From assembly GCA_030524785.1 (NCBI GenBank), contig JAUNFZ010000016.1:1-41760 (forward strand): 41,760 nt of DNA, in the 5' to 3' direction. The DNA comes from Eubacteriales bacterium. Lineage in GTDB: Bacteria > Bacillota > Clostridia > Lachnospirales > Lachnospiraceae. Each line of letters opens with the position of its first letter. The stretch's first letter is position 1. The notes under the pieces are model-generated. The model saw nothing but the letters and a program-made list of their open reading frames with translations. It did not search any database and had not been told where the DNA came from. A program made the position numbers and the translations under genes. Below, piece after piece: positions 1 through 7,658 of this stretch.

Positions 1-1029
1 AACACCGCGATCGAAGGCGGACAGGCACCGGATATCGTATTTGAAGGACCGGAGCGTCTGGTTGCAAACTGGGGCGCAAAGGGACTGATGGTAGACCTGG
101 CTGATCTTTGGACAGACGAAGCAAAAGAAGCGATCTACGATTCCGTAGAAGCAGCATGCCAGAACAACGACGGCGTATTTTATGAGTATCCGCTTTGTAT
201 GACAGCTCACACTATGGCGATCAACAGAGATGTATTCGAAGCGGCAGATGCTCTGCAGTATCTGGATGAAGAAACACGCACCTGGACAACCGAGGGCTTC
301 ATCAACGCTGTGAAAGCAGTTTATGAGAGCGGACAGGATCCGGTCGGCGCAGTATACTGCAGCGGTCAGAGCGGCGACCAGGGTACACGTGCTCTGGTAA
401 ACAACCTGTATGGCGGCACCTTCACAAATGAGGATCACACCGCTTACACGCTGGACAGCGAAGAAAATATCAAGGCTCTTGAGCTTCTTGCAGGCATGGA
501 CGGCATCAATTTCGACGCATCCATCGCAGGCAGCGATGAGATCCCGCTTTTCTGCAACGGCACACTGGCTATGGCATTCTGCTGGAACGTCGCACAGGAA
601 AAGAACAACGCAGAAATGATCGACTTCGACGTACTTCCGATGGCATTCCCGTCTGAGAGCGGCGAACCGCAGCTTTGCGGCGGTATCTGGGGCTTCGGCA
701 TCTTCAACAACGGCGACGAGGCGAAGATTGAGGCAGCTAAGACCTTCATCGACTTCATGGCAAACGACGAGTCCATGGCGGCAGAGAGCGTAAAAGCTTC
801 TACATACTGGCCGGTTAAGGATCTCGGAAACATCTACGAAGGCGATGAGCTTATGACAGAATACGCTACATTCACCCAGTACATGGGCGACTACTACCAG
901 GTAGTTGGCGGATGGGCTGAGGCTCGTACCGCTTGGTGGAATATGCTGCAGCAGATTGGTTCTGGTACAGACGTAGCGACCGCAGTTGCAGAGTTCCAGA
1001 CAACGGCAAACGCAGCGGCAGGCGCATAA
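1..1029 (+). CDS. Sugar ABC transporter substrate-binding protein, 5' end missing
   Basis: The reading frame is open from the first base and stops at 1027-1029, so only the C-terminal ~342 residues are in the window; the signal peptide/lipobox lies outside. The protein has the features of a family 1 extracellular solute-binding protein of carbohydrate ABC importers: an APDIVFEGPERL stretch near the visible start (the 'PDvv' strand), an aromatic-rich middle and the typical C-terminal helix-rich lobe (WPVKDLGN, then a GWAEART segment). It would capture an oligosaccharide outside the membrane and hand it to the two permeases encoded just downstream (1136-2047 and 2066-2971). A strong hairpin separates it from the first permease. 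The ligand cannot be told from sequence. Family assignment is secure; the sugar is unknown. Confidence 0.9.
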   Translation, partial: NTAIEGGQAPDIVFEGPERLVANWGAKGLMVDLADLWTDEAKEAIYDSVEAACQNNDGVFYEYPLCMTAHTMAINRDVFEAADALQYLDEETRTWTTEGFINAVKAVYESGQDPVGAVYCSGQSGDQGTRALVNNLYGGTFTNEDHTAYTLDSEENIKALELLAGMDGINFDASIAGSDEIPLFCNGTLAMAFCWNVAQEKNNAEMIDFDVLPMAFPSESGEPQLCGGIWGFGIFNNGDEAKIEAAKTFIDFMANDESMAAESVKASTYWPVKDLGNIYEGDELMTEYATFTQYMGDYYQVVGGWAEARTAWWNMLQQIGSGTDVATAVAEFQTTANAAAGA

Positions 1030-1071
1030 GCGAAAATCTGACGAAAGTTTATAATACTCTGTGAACTCGTG

Positions 1072-1106
1072 CACCCCTCCTGCGATTGGCGCGGGAGGGG
1101 TGTTTG
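1072..1106 (+). terminator. Intercistronic hairpin between binding protein and permease
   Basis: Twelve-base arms (1072-1083 and 1091-1102, CACCCCTCCTGC against GCGGGAGGGGTG, one G-T pair) with a 7-base loop, followed by a short T-rich stretch. It sits between the binding protein stop and the permease RBS. Such hairpins usually act as partial terminators or 3' stabilisers that keep the binding protein more abundant than the permeases. That role is inferred. Confidence 0.8.
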
Positions 1107-1135
1107 TTATATCGAATAGAGAGGGGGATTATCCC

Positions 1136-2047
1136 ATGGCAAGTACGAAGAAGGTCACCGGATACAGCATGAGCCGTGCACTGGTACGCCGGGAGACGAT
1201 TGCCGGATATGCTTTTATGCTTCCGAGCCTGGTGTTCTTTGTAGGATTTGTGATTTATCCTATGGTTCAGTGCATTATCACCAGCTTCTTTGATTCGACC
1301 ATGAACCGGGCGGATATTTTTGTGGGGTTTGCCAATTACGTGGAACTGTTTCAGGACGTCACGTTCCTGGGGGCGCTGAAGAACACGGTGATTATTGTGG
1401 TTGTTTCCGTGCCGGTGACATGTATCTTTTCCCTGTGGGTCAGCTCCGTTATTTACAATATGAAGGGCGCGTTCTGCTCGCTGCTTCGATGTGTATTTTA
1501 TCTGCCGGTGGTAACCGGTTCCGTAGCGGTTGCGGTAGTGTGGAAATGGATGTTCAACAATTACTATGGAATTTTTAACTATGTTGGAAAAGGGATTGGC
1601 CTGATTGATAAAAATATCAACTGGCTGGGCGATGAAAAATATGCCCTTGGCTGTATTATATTGATTCTGCTCACTACCTCCGTGGGCCAGCCGATCGTTC
1701 TTTACGTGTCGGCGCTGAACAATGTAGACGCCTCTCTGGTGGAGGCGGCCGAGGTGGACGGCGCAAACAAGATGCAGTGCTTCTGGAAAATTAAGTGGCC
1801 GCAGATTATGCCTACCACGCTGTACATACTGGTAATCACTACCATCAACAGCTTCCAGTGCTTCGCGCTGATACAGCTCTTGACAAGCGGCGGCCCGAAT
1901 CACAGTACGGATACCATCATGTACTATATTTACTATAATGCATTTAAACTGTACCGTTACGGCTACGGCAATGCGATGGGCGTAGTTCTGGCGATTATTA
2001 TTGCAGTTCTTTCGGCCGTGCAGTTTAAGATGGCAAAGTCTGAGTAG
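1136..2047 (+). CDS. Sugar ABC transporter permease (MalF/UgpA type)
   Basis: 303-residue integral membrane protein of the binding-protein-dependent carbohydrate permease family. ATG at 1136 is chosen because GAGAGGGGG lies just upstream and because the preceding in-frame codons run through the intercistronic hairpin. Hydrophobic segments begin at GYAFMLPSLVFFVGF and continue to the C terminus. The cytoplasmic EAA loop that docks the ATPase is visible as EAAEVDGANKMQCFWKI followed by a proline, and a GGPNHSTD motif typical of the MalF-type partner follows it. It pairs with the permease at 2066 (18 bases downstream) and with the truncated binding protein upstream. No ATPase gene adjoins, so it probably relies on a shared MsmK-type ATPase. 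Sugar unknown. Confidence 0.92.
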   Translation: MASTKKVTGYSMSRALVRRETIAGYAFMLPSLVFFVGFVIYPMVQCIITSFFDSTMNRADIFVGFANYVELFQDVTFLGALKNTVIIVVVSVPVTCIFSLWVSSVIYNMKGAFCSLLRCVFYLPVVTGSVAVAVVWKWMFNNYYGIFNYVGKGIGLIDKNINWLGDEKYALGCIILILLTTSVGQPIVLYVSALNNVDASLVEAAEVDGANKMQCFWKIKWPQIMPTTLYILVITTINSFQCFALIQLLTSGGPNHSTDTIMYYIYYNAFKLYRYGYGNAMGVVLAIIIAVLSAVQFKMAKSE

Positions 2048-2065
2048 GGAAGGGAGGCAGAATAT

Positions 2066-2971
2066 ATGAATAAGTCAATGCCGGCACGTACAAAGTGCTA
2101 TAAAATACTGTCAGTCGCAGTAATTATTCTTCTGGCCATCGTATTTGCCTTCCCGCTTTACTGGATTGTTACAGGCTCCTTTAAAACGGCGAAAGCAATC
2201 AATGCGACAGTGCCTCAGTGGTGGCCTTCCGAGTGGGTAATGACGAACTATGACAAGCTGTTCAGCCGTCAGTACGCTCCCCTCTGGTCGCTTTCCATTC
2301 CGTTTACGAAGATCACCTTTGCGGGTCCGGAGGTTCCGGCGGCGATTCGCTGGCTTTTGAACACGGTCTTCATGGCGGTGGTTGCTATGGGACTTACCTG
2401 CGCGACGGCTGCAATGGCGGGCTACGCTCTGGCGAAAAAGCGTTTTATCGGCCGTACGCTGCTGTTTTCTCTGATCGTATGTGCCATGGCGCTTCCAAAG
2501 CAGGTCATTCTGATCCCGCTGCTTCGCGAGATGTCGATGTTGAAAATGTACAATACCATTTGGGCGGTAATTCTTCCGATTGTAGGATGGCCCTTTGGCG
2601 TATTCCTGATCAAACAGTTTGCGGAGGGGATTCCCGGAGAGATGATGGAGGCCGCCAGAATTGACGGCGCCAGCGAGTGGAAGACGTTCACCAATGTGGC
2701 GCTGCCCATGATAAAACCTGGAATCGGCGCACTGGCAATCTTTACGTTTATCAACTCTTGGAACGACTACTTTATGCAGTTGATTATGCTGACAAGTACA
2801 GATACGCTGACGATCTCCCTTGGTATCGCCAAGCTGCAGGCAGAAAACTCCACAGACTTTGGTCTGATCATGGCGGGCGCTGCCCTGGCTGCAGTTCCGA
2901 TTATTATTGTATTCCTGGTATTCCAGAAATACTTTACAAAGGGAATTACGATGGGTGCTGTAAAGGGATAA
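2066..2971 (+). CDS. Sugar ABC transporter permease (MalG/UgpE type)
   Basis: 301-residue second permease of the same importer. The start ATG at 2066 follows AAGGGAGG. The N terminus carries one membrane segment (VIILLAIVFAFPLYWIV), then a ~70-residue outside loop, then the core segments. The EAA loop reads EAARIDGASEWKTF, and the C terminus ends in the characteristic KYFTKGITMGAVKG, the usual tail of MalG-type carbohydrate permeases. It forms a heterodimer with the 1136 gene product. The operon ends here, with a strong terminator 36 bases after the stop. Confidence 0.92.
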   Translation: MNKSMPARTKCYKILSVAVIILLAIVFAFPLYWIVTGSFKTAKAINATVPQWWPSEWVMTNYDKLFSRQYAPLWSLSIPFTKITFAGPEVPAAIRWLLNTVFMAVVAMGLTCATAAMAGYALAKKRFIGRTLLFSLIVCAMALPKQVILIPLLREMSMLKMYNTIWAVILPIVGWPFGVFLIKQFAEGIPGEMMEAARIDGASEWKTFTNVALPMIKPGIGALAIFTFINSWNDYFMQLIMLTSTDTLTISLGIAKLQAENSTDFGLIMAGAALAAVPIIIVFLVFQKYFTKGITMGAVKG

Positions 2972-3006
2972 GAAATGCAGGCGGCTTTGCCTGAGTATAC
3001 TTCAGT

Positions 3007-3054
3007 AAAAAATGTGTCCGGCCTTCCTTCGGGAAAGGCTTCGGACACATTTTT
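3007..3054. terminator. Bidirectional rho-independent terminator
   Basis: Long inverted repeat: AAAAAATGTGTCCG (3007-3020) pairs with CGGACACATTTTT (3042-3054), with a GC-rich inner part closed by a TTCG-like loop. The A-run on one side and T-run on the other make it a terminator in both directions. It serves the importer operon on + and the gene at 3075-3716 on -. Confidence 0.9.
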
Positions 3055-3074
3055 GCATGACATAGCGCGTGCTT

Positions 3075-3716
3075 TTATATATCCCGGCGCTTGTTTACGA
3101 AATGGTTTAAAATACCGCCTCCGATAATGATTGCCAGCGCCACGGCCACTACCCGCTTGGCGGCCTCCCGGGGCATCTGGCTTTTCGCGCCGATGGTTTC
3201 AGAATAAAAAGTAAGCGTATAGTTGATCTCGTGGGGCGTTCCCATGGCAGTAGTGTCTGCAATGACGGACATGCCCTCATCCATGGCGGTAACGGGAATG
3301 TCGAAGACAGAATTTCCGCCCTCGGCACTGGCATTTAAATACTTCTGGGAAGCGACGATCATATAGTCGTAGTTTGCGCTGCTCCACTCGATTCTGGCAT
3401 AGGCTTTGCCCTCCTGCACGGTCAGGATAGTAGGGGAGACGACGCTCGCCTTGCCGCTTCCTCCGGCCAGGTCTACTTCTATGGAATACTCGCCGTCAGG
3501 CATATCCAGCTTCACAGCCTGCGCTGCGGAAGCACCCTTTGCTGCGCTGTAAGTGTCGCCTGACGCATTGGAAGCGCCCTGTGCTGCGCCGGAAGTGTCG
3601 CCTGTCGTGTCGGAAGTGTCCTGCGCTGCGCCGGCAATACCGCTGGCCGCACCGGAAAAAGTCAGACAGAACGCCGCGGCACAGGCGACGATATAGGAAA
3701 AAATCTGTTTTCGCAT
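3075..3716 (-). CDS. Secreted, membrane-anchored protein with NEAT-like domain
   Basis: About 213 residues. The N terminus MRKQIFSYIVACAAAFCLTF is a signal peptide with likely cleavage near AGAAQ. Next comes a Thr/Ser/Gly/Ala-rich linker with two copies of a 14-residue repeat (GDTSGAAQGASNAS and GDTYSAAKGASAAQ). Then comes a ~100-residue beta-rich domain starting DGEYSIEV and containing WSSANYDYMIV and TAMGTPHEINYTLTFY. A C-terminal membrane segment (VVAVALAIIIGG) ends in positively charged residues, so the domain should be displayed outside. The domain pattern recalls NEAT-type haem/iron-binding domains of clostridial 'iron transporter' proteins; that is recognition from memory and moderate at best. 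I chose ATG 3716, which has GGAG seven bases upstream; ATG 3728, four codons earlier, is the alternative. Confidence 0.6.
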   Translation of the reverse strand: MRKQIFSYIVACAAAFCLTFSGAASGIAGAAQDTSDTTGDTSGAAQGASNASGDTYSAAKGASAAQAVKLDMPDGEYSIEVDLAGGSGKASVVSPTILTVQEGKAYARIEWSSANYDYMIVASQKYLNASAEGGNSVFDIPVTAMDEGMSVIADTTAMGTPHEINYTLTFYSETIGAKSQMPREAAKRVVAVALAIIIGGGILNHFVNKRRDI

Positions 3717-3730
3717 AAAAATCTCCATTT

Positions 3731-3752
3731 TGCCGCCTTTCGGTTGGCGGCA
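3731..3752 (-). promoter_or_regulatory. Hairpin at the translation start of the NEAT-like gene
   Basis: Perfect 7-base arms TGCCGCC/GGCGGCA (3731-3737, 3746-3752) lie in the transcribed leader just before the two candidate start codons of the minus-strand gene. It could limit ribosome access, but no known riboswitch is recognised. Confidence 0.4.
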
Positions 3753-3798
3753 CGATTTTTCTGGTTTCTGATTATCATTCGGTCAGGAATGTGTAATC

Positions 3799-3827
3799 AA
3801 TATAGCATACTGCTTTCTGAAAGTAAA
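3799..3827 (-). promoter_or_regulatory. Promoter for the NEAT-like gene
   Basis: Reading the minus strand, TTTACT (-35, 3822-3827) and TATATT (-10, 3799-3804) are separated by 17 bases, giving a leader of roughly 70-80 bases before the start codon. Prediction from sequence only. Confidence 0.5.
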
Positions 3828-3830
3828 CAG

Positions 3831-3859
3831 TTGTTATTCCACGGATAGAATGATAAAAT
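3831..3859 (+). promoter_or_regulatory. Promoter for the ABC-2 exporter pair
   Basis: TTGTTA (3831-3836) and TAAAAT (3854-3859) with a 17-base spacer, about 36 bases before the ATPase start. It is back to back with the promoter of the minus-strand gene. Confidence 0.5.
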
Positions 3860-3895
3860 AAAACGGCTAAGAAATAATTTTGAGGAAAATGCGGT

Positions 3896-4744
3896 ATGAT
3901 TGAGATAAAGAATCTTACGAAAAAATTTGATCGTTTTACAGCGGTAGACTCCCTGAACCTTACCATCGGGACAGGAGAATTTTTCGGGCTTCTGGGGCCG
4001 AACGGAGCCGGAAAAACAACGACGATAGGCATGATGTCCACCCTGCTTTTGCCCACGGCGGGCGGGATATACATTGACGGTGAGCTGCTGTCCAGAAACC
4101 GGCCGGATCTGAAACGCAAGATCAGCGTCATTACCCAGGAGTATTCTATGCGCCAGGACATGAATATGGACGAGATTATGGAATACCAGGGGCGCCTTTA
4201 CTTTATGCCGAAAAAAAAGATCAGGGAGCGCACGGAGGAACTTCTGGAGTTCTGCGGACTGATTGATTTTCGAAAGCGCAGTGTACGCAGGCTTTCCGGC
4301 GGTATGAAGCGAAAGCTGATGGTCTGCCGTGCTCTCCTGACGGAACCGGAAATTTTGCTGCTGGACGAGCCTACGGCGGGGATGGACGCACTGTCCCGCA
4401 GGCAGATGTGGAATCTTTTGCGAAGGCTGAATGAGCAGAATCTGACGATTCTTCTGACGACGCACTATATTGAGGAGGCGCAGTCCCTCTGCGGCCGCGT
4501 GGCGCTGATGGATAAAGGAAAACTGGAGGAAGTAAATACGCCGGCAGGGCTGATTGGAGAATTGGGCCCTTATGCGGTGGATGAGAGAAACGCCCAGGGT
4601 ATAGAGAGCCGCTATTTTCATGACCGTGCCGAGGCAATAGAGTATCTGTCGTGCCTGACAGGGCAGTCGGCTCTGCGGGATACGACGCTGGAGGATGTAT
4701 TTTTAGAGCGGGCTGGCAGGCATCTGACACAGACGGGAGAATAA
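3896..4744 (+). CDS. ABC-2 type exporter ATP-binding protein (DrrA-like)
   Basis: 282-residue ATPase that would power export through the permease encoded four bases downstream. All nucleotide-binding motifs are intact: Walker A GPNGAGKT (residues 34-41), Q-loop Gln81, signature LSGGM (133-137), Walker B ILLLDE (153-158), D-loop AGMD and switch His190. The C-terminal TTLEDVFLERAGR stretch is typical of the daunorubicin-resistance (DrrA/CcmA) subgroup, which works with ABC-2 permeases rather than sugar importers. It is therefore not the missing ATPase of the sugar transporters in this window. Substrate unknown; a drug, lipid or peptide is possible, and the neighbouring NEAT-like gene makes a haem-related role conceivable but unproven. 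Confidence 0.9.
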   Translation: MIEIKNLTKKFDRFTAVDSLNLTIGTGEFFGLLGPNGAGKTTTIGMMSTLLLPTAGGIYIDGELLSRNRPDLKRKISVITQEYSMRQDMNMDEIMEYQGRLYFMPKKKIRERTEELLEFCGLIDFRKRSVRRLSGGMKRKLMVCRALLTEPEILLLDEPTAGMDALSRRQMWNLLRRLNEQNLTILLTTHYIEEAQSLCGRVALMDKGKLEEVNTPAGLIGELGPYAVDERNAQGIESRYFHDRAEAIEYLSCLTGQSALRDTTLEDVFLERAGRHLTQTGE

Positions 4745-4747
4745 GGC

Positions 4748-5479
4748 ATGGGAATTGTAACGATTTTATGGGAAAAGTGGGTGGAGTTCCGAAGGGATTT
4801 CTATAAGATTACGTTGGCGGCCATGGTGGCGCCGCTGATGTATCTGATTGTATTCGGGCTGGGAATACAGACCATGTCCCACGGGGAACCCTATTTGAAT
4901 TTTCTGATACCGGGTGTGGTATCGCTGACGACGATGAACGGAAGCTTTAACGCCATCGCCCAAAACCTGAATGTGCAGCGGCTCTACGAAAAAGCCTTCG
5001 ACCAGGTAATGATTTCCCCAACGCCCCTGTGGCAGTTTATTGCGGGACAGATTCTGGGCGGCAGCCTGCGGGGACTTTATGCCGGAGGTATTATTCTGCT
5101 GCTGGTTGCGCCGATTGAGACAGGGCTTATTTTTAACGGCGTATCCTTTTTTGTGCTGTTTTTAAATGGCGCGGTATTTTCCGCCATAGGCGTTGTGGTA
5201 TCGTTTCTTGCGAAGAATCATGCGGATGTGCCGCGATTTTCGAATTATATCATTATGCCCATGGCGTATCTGTGCAATACTTTCTTTTCTGCGGATAAAA
5301 TACCGGGCGGACTTGGAAAAGCAGTGGCTGCGCTTCCTCTGTCCCAGACCAGCAGAATGATAAGAAGTATCGCCGCGGGCGGAAGCGCAGATATACGGGG
5401 AATAGGGATATTGTTTACGTATCTGGCGGCGTTTACGGCGGCAGCGTCTTGGTTTGTCTATAAAAAGAAAAACCTTTAG
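4748..5479 (+). CDS. ABC-2 type transporter permease
   Basis: 243-residue membrane protein with about six hydrophobic segments (for example AAMVAPLMYLIVFGLGI, then AGGIILLLVA, then FFVLFLNGAVFSAIGVVVSFL) and a positively charged C-terminal tail. The NFLIPGVVSL segment and the late PLSQTSRMIRS stretch fit the DrrB/ABC-2 membrane domain. It starts four bases after the ATPase stop, so the two are translated together and probably form a homodimeric exporter. Its 3' end overlaps the 3' end of the convergent GH42 gene by four bases (5476-5479), leaving no room for a separate terminator. Substrate unknown. Confidence 0.88.
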   Translation: MGIVTILWEKWVEFRRDFYKITLAAMVAPLMYLIVFGLGIQTMSHGEPYLNFLIPGVVSLTTMNGSFNAIAQNLNVQRLYEKAFDQVMISPTPLWQFIAGQILGGSLRGLYAGGIILLLVAPIETGLIFNGVSFFVLFLNGAVFSAIGVVVSFLAKNHADVPRFSNYIIMPMAYLCNTFFSADKIPGGLGKAVAALPLSQTSRMIRSIAAGGSADIRGIGILFTYLAAFTAAASWFVYKKKNL

Positions 5480-7482
5480 GCGCTTTCCAGAATCATCACG
5501 CCCCAGGGAGGCAGCGTAATCCCTTCGTTTTCACCGACCTGAGTGCCAAAGAGAAGGCTGCACCCGGCCGGGTGTACAGGTACGTGCTGGGATTGGCCGG
5601 AGAAATTTAAGTAATATGTGATCAAATGTCCCTGGGCGTTTATGCCGCGGCGGACGATCAGCGGAAACCGGCAGGGGGAGAGCGGAAGCTTCCATTCTGC
5701 AAAGAGGTAGGAAAGCAGTGCTTCCAGGCCGCCGGCCTCAAAGCAGCAGCCAAGATAAACAGCCTCGCCTCTGCCAAAGTGGTTTTTGGTAACAGCGGGG
5801 ATACCGCCCCAGGCCGGGTGATTGTAACAGCAGAGCACCTCTGCGCCCTGCACACTCAGAAGCTCCATCCAGTCGGTGACAGCGCAGGCTTTGGGCAGGG
5901 GGACAGTATCCGAGGCCAGAGAGACGTCTACGGGCTGCGTAAAGCGGTCGTAGGTCAGCCCAAAACATTCTGTCATGCGGTGCGGCTGAGCGTCATGACG
6001 GATTTTCAGCACTTCATCACAGAAAAAGCTCTTGAAGGTGGCAATCAGTTTTCCGCCCGCTCTCACAAAGTCGAGAAGGGCGCTGATCAGCGATTCCTCT
6101 GCCGCGTATAATGCCGGCAGGATCAAAACATCATAGTTGGAAAAATCTCTTTTTGTGTCGTTTACAATATCATATTCAATGTTCAGCCGGTAGCAGGCGT
6201 CGCAGATCCAGCGCAGATAGTCGCTGTAATTATGCTCAGGGGTTTCCTCCTGACGGCAGGTGGGAAACCATTTCAGGCCAGTCTGGGAACGGCTGCTTAC
6301 CATCACAGCCACTCTGCTTTGTTTTTTCAGGTGAACCAGTTTTTCGGAAAGCCGGGAAAGGTCCTGGCCGATGGACTGTATGTCCTGATAAACGGCGCCT
6401 TCGGAAAAATCATGGCTTAAAATTCCCTTCCAATAACTTTCCACAGCATTGTGAATACTGTGCCAGTGCCAGTAGGAAATACCATCTGCCCCGGAGGCCA
6501 GATGGGCGAAAGCCTGAAGCCTGAGCTGCCCCGGATAGGGAAGCCAGCCGAAATTTCCCTGGGCCTGGGTTTCCAGCACCAGATAATTGCTCTGCTTCAG
6601 AGCATAGGCGACGGCTCCGCCGAAGGCGATTTCCGCGCCGGTCAGCAGGTGCTCGGAGGGGTGGTAGATATCGCAGCCGATTATTGTCAGAAAATTTGCG
6701 GCATCAAACTGATCCACATCAGGCTGCAGGCCGTGAGAATAGAGGCGCCATTCATAGTCAAAATTGTGGGTTACAAATTGGCCGGGCCGGCGGTATTCTT
6801 CCAGAATACAGCGCTGCCAGGCAAGAAATTCAGTTACCAGGTTTCGCTGAAAAGCCTCGTACTCCGCGCCGAAGCTGGCGTTGATGGTTCCACGCACATC
6901 CGGCAGATCGTCCCAGCTTCCGATACTGTTGGACCAATAGGCCAGCCCCATGCGGCGGTTGAGTTCTTCCGGAGTTTTGAACCTTTTTTTCAGCCATTCT
7001 TTAAAAAGCTCCTGAGCCCGGGGAGAGCAGGTGTCGTAGGACTTTGTCTCGTTGTCCAGCTGAAAACCGATTACGTTTTCGTATCCCTGCACTTCCTCGA
7101 AAAGCCTGCGCAGGATGCGTTCAGCGTGAAAGAGGTAGCCGGGATGGGTGATATCAAAATTTTGCCGGTGCCCGTAGCGGCAGATGCCTGTGTGAGTGTC
7201 TGCCATGACGTCCGGATATTTTTTGGCCAGCCATGGGGGAATCGCGTAGGTGGGAGTTCCGACGATCACAGAAAGTCCATGCTTTTTGGCAGTCTGCAAA
7301 ACCCGGTGAAGAATCGAAAAGTCAAATTCTCCTTCCCGGGGCTCCCAAGTGCTCCAGGTAGACTCGGCGATACGGATTGTGTTGATCCCGGCCTTTGTCA
7401 TCATGCAGAAATCCTTTTCCATACGGTCTTCGGGAAGATATTCATAATAGTAAGCGGCTCCATAAAGCAGATGATCGGGCAT
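5476..7482 (-). CDS. GH42 beta-galactosidase
   Basis: 668-residue retaining beta-galactosidase of glycoside hydrolase family 42, hydrolysing terminal beta-galactosides (galacto-oligosaccharides, possibly lactose). No signal peptide is present, so it is cytoplasmic. Visible family features are the N-terminal GAAYYYEYLPEDRMEKDF, the acid/base glutamate in QLDNE (Glu145) and the nucleophile in LVLET (Glu304), followed by the beta-galactosidase trimerisation-type domain. Start: ATG 7482 has AAGGAGG eight bases upstream on the minus strand; longer in-frame extensions lack an RBS and run through the promoter. It is divergent from the LacI gene at 7659 and shares an operator type with the importer at 9018, which places it in the galactan locus as the GanA/BgaB counterpart. 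Confidence 0.93.
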   Translation of the reverse strand: MPDHLLYGAAYYYEYLPEDRMEKDFCMMTKAGINTIRIAESTWSTWEPREGEFDFSILHRVLQTAKKHGLSVIVGTPTYAIPPWLAKKYPDVMADTHTGICRYGHRQNFDITHPGYLFHAERILRRLFEEVQGYENVIGFQLDNETKSYDTCSPRAQELFKEWLKKRFKTPEELNRRMGLAYWSNSIGSWDDLPDVRGTINASFGAEYEAFQRNLVTEFLAWQRCILEEYRRPGQFVTHNFDYEWRLYSHGLQPDVDQFDAANFLTIIGCDIYHPSEHLLTGAEIAFGGAVAYALKQSNYLVLETQAQGNFGWLPYPGQLRLQAFAHLASGADGISYWHWHSIHNAVESYWKGILSHDFSEGAVYQDIQSIGQDLSRLSEKLVHLKKQSRVAVMVSSRSQTGLKWFPTCRQEETPEHNYSDYLRWICDACYRLNIEYDIVNDTKRDFSNYDVLILPALYAAEESLISALLDFVRAGGKLIATFKSFFCDEVLKIRHDAQPHRMTECFGLTYDRFTQPVDVSLASDTVPLPKACAVTDWMELLSVQGAEVLCCYNHPAWGGIPAVTKNHFGRGEAVYLGCCFEAGGLEALLSYLFAEWKLPLSPCRFPLIVRRGINAQGHLITYYLNFSGQSQHVPVHPAGCSLLFGTQVGENEGITLPPWGVMILESA

Positions 7483-7543
7483 AGCAGTTTCCTCCTTGCG
7501 GATTTTCTTTTGATTTGTTATCCTTATATGTATATGAATTGTT

Positions 7544-7568
7544 CCGGCGCAAAGCCATTTTGTGCCGG
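7544..7568 (-). promoter_or_regulatory. Leader hairpin of the GH42 mRNA
   Basis: Ten-base arms CCGGCGCAAA / TTTGTGCCGG (7544-7553 and 7559-7568, one G-T pair) with a 5-base loop lie between the operator and the RBS in the GH42 5' untranslated region. They may stabilise the transcript; no riboswitch family is recognised. Confidence 0.45.
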
Positions 7569-7587
7569 AGAATGTACCGCTAAATGT

Positions 7588-7608
7588 GAGCAAGCGGTTG
7601 CGTAATTT
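7588..7608. promoter_or_regulatory. LacI-type operator, GH42 side
   Basis: The core GCAAGCGGTTGC (7590-7601) fits the pseudo-palindrome GCAANCGNTTGC with the central CG typical of LacI-family operators. It differs from the site at 8964-8984 at only two of 21 bases. It lies immediately downstream of the -10 box of the minus-strand GH42 promoter, so binding would block transcription. The LacI-family gene at 7659 is the natural candidate regulator. The core also resembles a cre site, so CcpA cannot be excluded. Confidence 0.8.
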
Positions 7609-7609
7609 G

Positions 7610-7638
7610 ATTCTAGCATAGCCCGGGCAGGGCTGCAA
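7610..7638 (-). promoter_or_regulatory. Promoter of the GH42 gene
   Basis: On the minus strand TTGCAG (7633-7638) and TAGAAT (7610-7615) are separated by 17 bases. The operator begins two bases after the -10 box, the same arrangement as at the importer promoter. Confidence 0.6.
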
Positions 7639-7658
7639 CGGTAAAAAGGAGAAATATT

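Noticed and set aside
1049-1903. Minus-strand open frame opposite the first permease
   Set aside because: It shadows a clear permease and would read through the intercistronic hairpin.
3896-5479. The ATPase at 3896 as the shared energiser of the sugar importers
   Set aside because: It belongs to the DrrA-like exporter group, is coupled to an ABC-2 permease four bases downstream and lacks the long C-terminal regulatory domain of MsmK/UgpC/MalK.
6451-7605. Long + strand open frame opposite the GH42 gene
   Set aside because: It is antisense to a well-supported enzyme gene, has no family resemblance and no RBS; its openness reflects codon bias of the real gene.
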